Origin: a virus
Length of the DNA stretch: 64,000 bases
Reading direction: 5' to 3' (one strand)
IMG/VR virus record: IMGVR_UViG_3300023174_000040
Span: 248,001-312,000 of that record
Below are positions 60,284 to 64,000 of the stretch, piece after piece. The notes below the pieces were generated by a model, which did no database searches, had not been told where the DNA came from, and saw nothing but the letters and a program-made list of their open reading frames with translations. Every line of letters starts with the position of its first letter. The first letter of the stretch is position 1. Made by a program: the position numbers and the translations under genes.

Positions 60284-60691
60284 ATGAAAAATTTTAAAGA
60301 ATGGCTAATAAACGAAGAAAAAGACGCTTGTTATTATAAGGTTAAAAGTAGATATTCAGTTTTTCCATCTGCATATTCGTCAGGCGCATTGGTCCAGTGT
60401 AGAAAAAAAGGAGCCAAAAATTGGGGCAACTCAAAAAATGAAAATCTTGAAGAATCAATTTTCAATAAAGAAAAAGAACAGGGACTTCATGGTTGGTTCA
60501 GCAGAAAAACAGGTGGATGGATAGATTGTAAGGCTAGTAAAAAAGGAAAATTAGTACCTTGTGGAAGAAAAAAAACAGGCAAAGGAACAGAAAGAGAATA
60601 TCCTGCGTGCCGACCTGTTTTATCAGCCTGTAATAAAAATAAAAATAAAAAAAAATCAAGTAAAAGAATTTCATGGAAAGGCGAGAAATAG
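60284..60691 (+). CDS. DUF5872-like basic protein with capsid-targeting N terminus
   Basis: The 135-residue product begins MKNFKEWLINEEKDACYYK, the shared targeting peptide with an I-N-E site at residues 9-11. The remainder matches the DUF5872-type pattern of marine viruses: YYKVKSRYSVFPSAYSSGAL, VQCRKKGAKNWG, GLHGWFSRKTGGWIDCK, CGRK and EYPACRP. It ends in a strongly basic tail. It probably binds DNA in the virion or after injection (inferred). A TATATAAAG box precedes it, with no good Shine-Dalgarno sequence. Confidence 0.7.
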   Translation: MKNFKEWLINEEKDACYYKVKSRYSVFPSAYSSGALVQCRKKGAKNWGNSKNENLEESIFNKEKEQGLHGWFSRKTGGWIDCKASKKGKLVPCGRKKTGKGTEREYPACRPVLSACNKNKNKKKSSKRISWKGEK

Positions 60692-60700
60692 GTTTTTTAA

Positions 60701-61921
60701 ATGGCGAACATTGTTTTTAGTGATCCTTTTAATTTAAGAGCGAGATACGGTGCACCCAATTCTTTATCCTGGGATCAGAGAAATTTAGATTACATAGCAA
60801 AAATTGAATCAGCGAGAAACTACAAAGTATCATCGGCATCTCAAACCGCACCAGGAACACAAAACAGATCAAACTACACCAGTTGCGTAGACAATTATCA
60901 TTGTTTCTGGAATGGGGTAGGATGGACAGTAATACCAGCATGCTCATCCAGTTGGATAGGAGGTATGACCTTAATGCAAGTCACTCCCACTCCCACAGTG
61001 ACAAAAACAAGTACTCCAACTTTAACTCCAACTAAAACGCCTACTCCTACTTTAACAAATACTCCTACACCAACCAATACTAAAACATTAACTCCAACTA
61101 AAACTTCCACCCCCACTTTAACACCAACCAGAACTTCCACTCCCACCCCAACATCAACCCCAACATTAACTCCTACCAAAACAAGCACACCCACATTAAC
61201 CAGCACTCCTACTCTAACAATAGCTCCTCCAGCAATAGTGGAAGCATCCTTGCCATTCTATGATGATTTCAACAGACAAAATAACCCTTACATATCAGGT
61301 TATTGGCGTGAACGCATAGGAAATTTTATAATATCTAATAATTCTGCGGTGGGCGTGGATCCATCCATCTCTTTAATGACACTTAATGGAATAAGAGAAA
61401 AAGATTCTTTTATTAGTTGTTATGTGGATTTAATAAATTCATCGATACCTACGGGAGCAGCAAGATCATATATGCCTGTGGGTTCAGGAGGAGGAATTAT
61501 AACTAGATATACAGCCGATCCATATGGAGTATTTGGTGATGGGTATATGTATTTGGGAATGATTGCAAAAAATGGAACTACATATTACGGTCAAATATGG
61601 TCCAACAATGGATCATGGTCATTACTAAGTTCATCACCAATAAATTCTACAAACACCGTAGGCGTACTAGCTTTTAAAACATTGGGAAGTTCTTTAACAC
61701 TGTATTTTAATAATACACAAATAGTTTCTGTCATTAATACAAGCATCCCAGGATATGGTGGTATAGGCATAAGGGCTTTGGGCGCCAATTGTATTTTCGA
61801 CAACATGCAGGTTAGTTCAATATCAAATTATAATAGATCTAGAGATATTGATCAAAATTATATTAATTGGGGATTATTAAGAATGATAAATCAAAATAAT
61901 ATTTCAGGATGGGGTGAATAA
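60701..61921 (+). CDS. Appendage protein with Thr/Pro stalk and lectin-like domain
   Basis: The 406-residue product has a globular N terminus (about 90 residues), a long Thr/Pro repeat (residues about 90-180, TPTLTPTKTPTPTLTNTPTP...) and a C-terminal concanavalin-A-like beta domain (PFYDDFNRQNNPYISGYW...GIGIRALGANCIFDNMQV, about 185-375). The design is globule-stalk-lectin, as in a flexible adhesin. It lies just upstream of the protease gene (1 bp gap). Host or particle binding is inferred. Confidence 0.65.
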   Translation: MANIVFSDPFNLRARYGAPNSLSWDQRNLDYIAKIESARNYKVSSASQTAPGTQNRSNYTSCVDNYHCFWNGVGWTVIPACSSSWIGGMTLMQVTPTPTVTKTSTPTLTPTKTPTPTLTNTPTPTNTKTLTPTKTSTPTLTPTRTSTPTPTSTPTLTPTKTSTPTLTSTPTLTIAPPAIVEASLPFYDDFNRQNNPYISGYWRERIGNFIISNNSAVGVDPSISLMTLNGIREKDSFISCYVDLINSSIPTGAARSYMPVGSGGGIITRYTADPYGVFGDGYMYLGMIAKNGTTYYGQIWSNNGSWSLLSSSPINSTNTVGVLAFKTLGSSLTLYFNNTQIVSVINTSIPGYGGIGIRALGANCIFDNMQVSSISNYNRSRDIDQNYINWGLLRMINQNNISGWGE

Positions 61922-61922
61922 C

Positions 61923-64000
61923 ATGAAAGAAAAAATATATAATTTAGTATTAAAAGACATAAAAGATAAGACTTCATTCTTAGATGACATGAAAAAAGAC
62001 TCGGGAGATGAATATATTCCGGAAAAAAAATGTTTAGCTTTAAATAACACAAATTTACAAAGAAGAGTTTTATCTTTTAGATTAACAGAAGAAGAAGCAG
62101 AAAAACTTGAAAAAGATCCAAGAGTGGAAGCAATTCAACAGAAAATCCCTTATAAAATAAAACCCCTGATTCTAGATCCTGGTCGTGATTATGGTGAAGA
62201 AAAAAATATAAGAATGCAAGCTGCGCCGTCAGATGCAGTAGCAGCAATCTACAGAATACCAACAGGAGAAGATGTAGATGTTGTTGTAGTAGATGGACAC
62301 ATAGACCCAAATAATCCAGAGTTTGCATTAAGAAAAGATGGAACAGGCGGAAGCAGAGTAAACCAAATAGATTGGTTCAATGTTTTATATCCATATGGGG
62401 TTCCGGATAATTTCCGGCCATATGAAAAATACAATTATGAACCATATGTAAATCCAGACAATTATCTAGAAACAGAAGATAACAATCACGGTGCTCATGT
62501 AGGAGGAACAATAGCTGGAAATACTCAGGGTTGGGCACCAAAAGCAAATATATATAACATATCACCATATCACGCAGAGATGGTCGACGGCCGAGATTGG
62601 AGGTCAGATGGTCCGCATGATCTATATTTACATGCTATTAAAGTCTGGCACGAAAATAAACCAGTAAATATTAAAAAAGGAACAAAAAATCCCACTATAA
62701 CAAATCATAGCTACGGGGTTGGCATTGGTGGAATTGATGTCAGAAATATTATAGACGTAACATACAGAGGCGTAAAATATACTTCTACAAGAAATTATTC
62801 TGGGGCCAAGGCAACAACAACTGTTAATTCTGGTAAAGTTATTTCTGGGACCATTACAAATCAGGGAACAAATTACACAAATGAACCAACAGTGTCATTT
62901 TATGGGGGAGGACAAGCCAGAGCAAAAGCACCAGTCGGAAATGGAACAATATATGAAATAACAATAACCGATCCTGGGGAGGGGTATCCTTGCGCTCGCT
63001 GCGAGCGATATCCAACTTCATGGGTTGAGTGGGTTCCGATAACATTCAGCCCTGCTCCTGCGGGAGGTCAAACGGCAATAGGTAGAGGATCGATTAGGAT
63101 GGTTGAGGGGTCGGGAATTTATTATATAGAGATGCAAAACAGGGGAAGTGGTTATACTACTCCTCCTACTATAACTTTCCCTCCTCCTCCAAATGGAGGA
63201 AGAACAGCAAAGGCAACATGTAAAATAAAGTCTGGGGTTTTGAATGAACCCATTGTCAATAACGGAGGATCGGGGTATTTAAATTTTCCAGAAGTTATAT
63301 TAAGCGGAGGAAATCCTTCCACCCCAGCTCAAATAAGCATACTAGCCTTTGAGGATAATCATAAAGATGGTGATTTGAGCACAATTAAAAACGGTGATGT
63401 TTTTATAGAATATTACGGTGAACCAACTTATAAAATAGTTCAAGATAATATAAATGGAACAATATATGAAAGATATGTTGTTGAAAGTATAAAATACACC
63501 TGGTCGTGCGGAGAAGGCTACACCTCCGATCCAATTGTTAGCTTTTATGGCGGAAATTCTGTGGTGGATGGAGTTAAAACCGGGAATAAGGTAGAGGCAA
63601 GAGCGATTCTGGGTACCGGGGCTAATCAAGGAAAAATTATAGGATTAAATATAACATATCAAGGTTCAGGCTATACCTCACCACCAAATGTGGTATTTAC
63701 AAATGGAGGAGGGTTTTCAAAAGAACAATTAAATAATTTTGGATTAATATCTTATGCTTACTCGGATCCATTGATGCAAGGTAAAAGATTCATAGACATA
63801 GGAATAAGAACTATTACTATGGAAGCAGATTTAACAGACCTGATGAATTCTGGAGTAGTTGTTGTAGGGGCGGCGGGCAATAATTCCACCAAAATAGATG
63901 TGCCAGGAGGACCGGATTATGACAATAAACTAAATGTGGTAGTCCCAGGATTTGGTTGGTATCTACCAGAAGGAGTGGACCCAATATATTTTACTGAATT
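61923..64000 (+). CDS. Subtilisin-like (S8) protease with inserted fibre-like repeats (3' partial)
   Basis: The frame is open to the window end (692 codons). The N-terminal part resembles a peptidase pro-region. Subtilase motifs follow: VVVVDGHID (Asp124), NNHGAHVGGTIAG (His189) and TNHSYG, then after a long insertion VVVGAAGNNSTKI carrying the oxyanion Asn. The Ser motif would lie beyond the window. The insertion (about residues 285-600) holds three repeats built around GxGYTxPPxVxF. They are like tail-fibre or decoration domains, not like protease inserts I know. Probable virion-associated or self-processing protease. Confidence 0.75.
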   Translation, partial: MKEKIYNLVLKDIKDKTSFLDDMKKDSGDEYIPEKKCLALNNTNLQRRVLSFRLTEEEAEKLEKDPRVEAIQQKIPYKIKPLILDPGRDYGEEKNIRMQAAPSDAVAAIYRIPTGEDVDVVVVDGHIDPNNPEFALRKDGTGGSRVNQIDWFNVLYPYGVPDNFRPYEKYNYEPYVNPDNYLETEDNNHGAHVGGTIAGNTQGWAPKANIYNISPYHAEMVDGRDWRSDGPHDLYLHAIKVWHENKPVNIKKGTKNPTITNHSYGVGIGGIDVRNIIDVTYRGVKYTSTRNYSGAKATTTVNSGKVISGTITNQGTNYTNEPTVSFYGGGQARAKAPVGNGTIYEITITDPGEGYPCARCERYPTSWVEWVPITFSPAPAGGQTAIGRGSIRMVEGSGIYYIEMQNRGSGYTTPPTITFPPPPNGGRTAKATCKIKSGVLNEPIVNNGGSGYLNFPEVILSGGNPSTPAQISILAFEDNHKDGDLSTIKNGDVFIEYYGEPTYKIVQDNINGTIYERYVVESIKYTWSCGEGYTSDPIVSFYGGNSVVDGVKTGNKVEARAILGTGANQGKIIGLNITYQGSGYTSPPNVVFTNGGGFSKEQLNNFGLISYAYSDPLMQGKRFIDIGIRTITMEADLTDLMNSGVVVVGAAGNNSTKIDVPGGPDYDNKLNVVVPGFGWYLPEGVDPIYFTE
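62993..63007. repeat. Perfect 7-bp palindrome in coding sequence
   Basis: CGCTCGC-T-GCGAGCG lies inside the subtilase gene in an AT-rich genome. It codes for part of PCARCERYP. It may be accidental or a hairpin in the mRNA. Confidence 0.4.

Overview
This window is part of the genome of a large tailed bacteriophage with a contractile tail (myovirus) and a T4-type head and baseplate. The T4-style genes that can be recognised are a gp6/baseplate-J wedge protein, a tail-protein-I-like baseplate protein, the large terminase subunit (gp17), prohead protease (gp21), scaffold (gp22, by position and composition) and major capsid protein (gp23). The DNA is AT-rich, genes are tightly packed on both strands with many 1-17 bp overlaps, and the encoded flexible linkers are Thr/Pro-rich (TTTT..P, PTPT, TTTEP). 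Auxiliary genes (a DUF5872-like basic protein, an Sm-like small protein, a SprT-like protease, a ferritin-like protein, sulfotransferases, GIY-YIG and PD-(D/E)XK homing nucleases) recall marine and freshwater T4-like phages. The host cannot be named from the sequence. Both ends of the window lie inside genes, so the genome is longer than 64 kb.

Layout. 1-16.1 kb: baseplate and tail-fibre genes, mostly on the plus strand, including three proteins that share an N-terminal HHN-motif module. 16.1-19.1 kb: a GIY-YIG nuclease, an actin-like ATPase and small unknowns. 19.1-22.3 kb: a Toprim primase-like gene, a RecB/Cas4-type nuclease and a secreted trypsin-like protease. 22.3-26.2 kb: virion-type proteins, including a tandem paralogue pair. 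26.2-30.2 kb (minus): terminase, an extremely acidic repeat protein and a thermolysin-like metallopeptidase. 30.3-39.3 kb: small genes of both orientations (patatin, an HDOD/DUF3445-like protein, zinc ribbon, SprT, HAD, ferritin-like, C39-like protease), several with a T4-like capsid-targeting N terminus. 39.5-44.4 kb: head assembly cluster ending in a strong terminator. 44.5-47.3 kb: homing-nuclease genes, small genes and a tRNA-Gly. 47.4-50.5 kb (minus): appendage-like proteins. 50.5-51.5 kb: no protein gene, but strong evidence for a minus-strand structured RNA of about 0.9 kb with an rRNA-type promoter and boxA. 51.7-64 kb: tail-fibre cassette with LamG and right-handed-repeat modules, a sulfotransferase, a metallophosphoesterase and a subtilisin-like protease that carries fibre-like repeats inside its catalytic domain.

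How it fits together. The gp21 protease should process gp22, gp23 and probably a set of small proteins that begin with an MKxFxEWL-like peptide resembling the T4 capsid-targeting sequence. These would be packaged in the head and injected. The baseplate and fibre genes form two blocks (0-16 kb and 47-64 kb). The most unusual element is the large non-coding RNA at 50.5-51.4 kb. Its size, its strong terminator and its setting in a phage near a tRNA recall the GOLLD and ROOL classes of giant ornate RNAs, but its identity cannot be settled without a covariance-model search.
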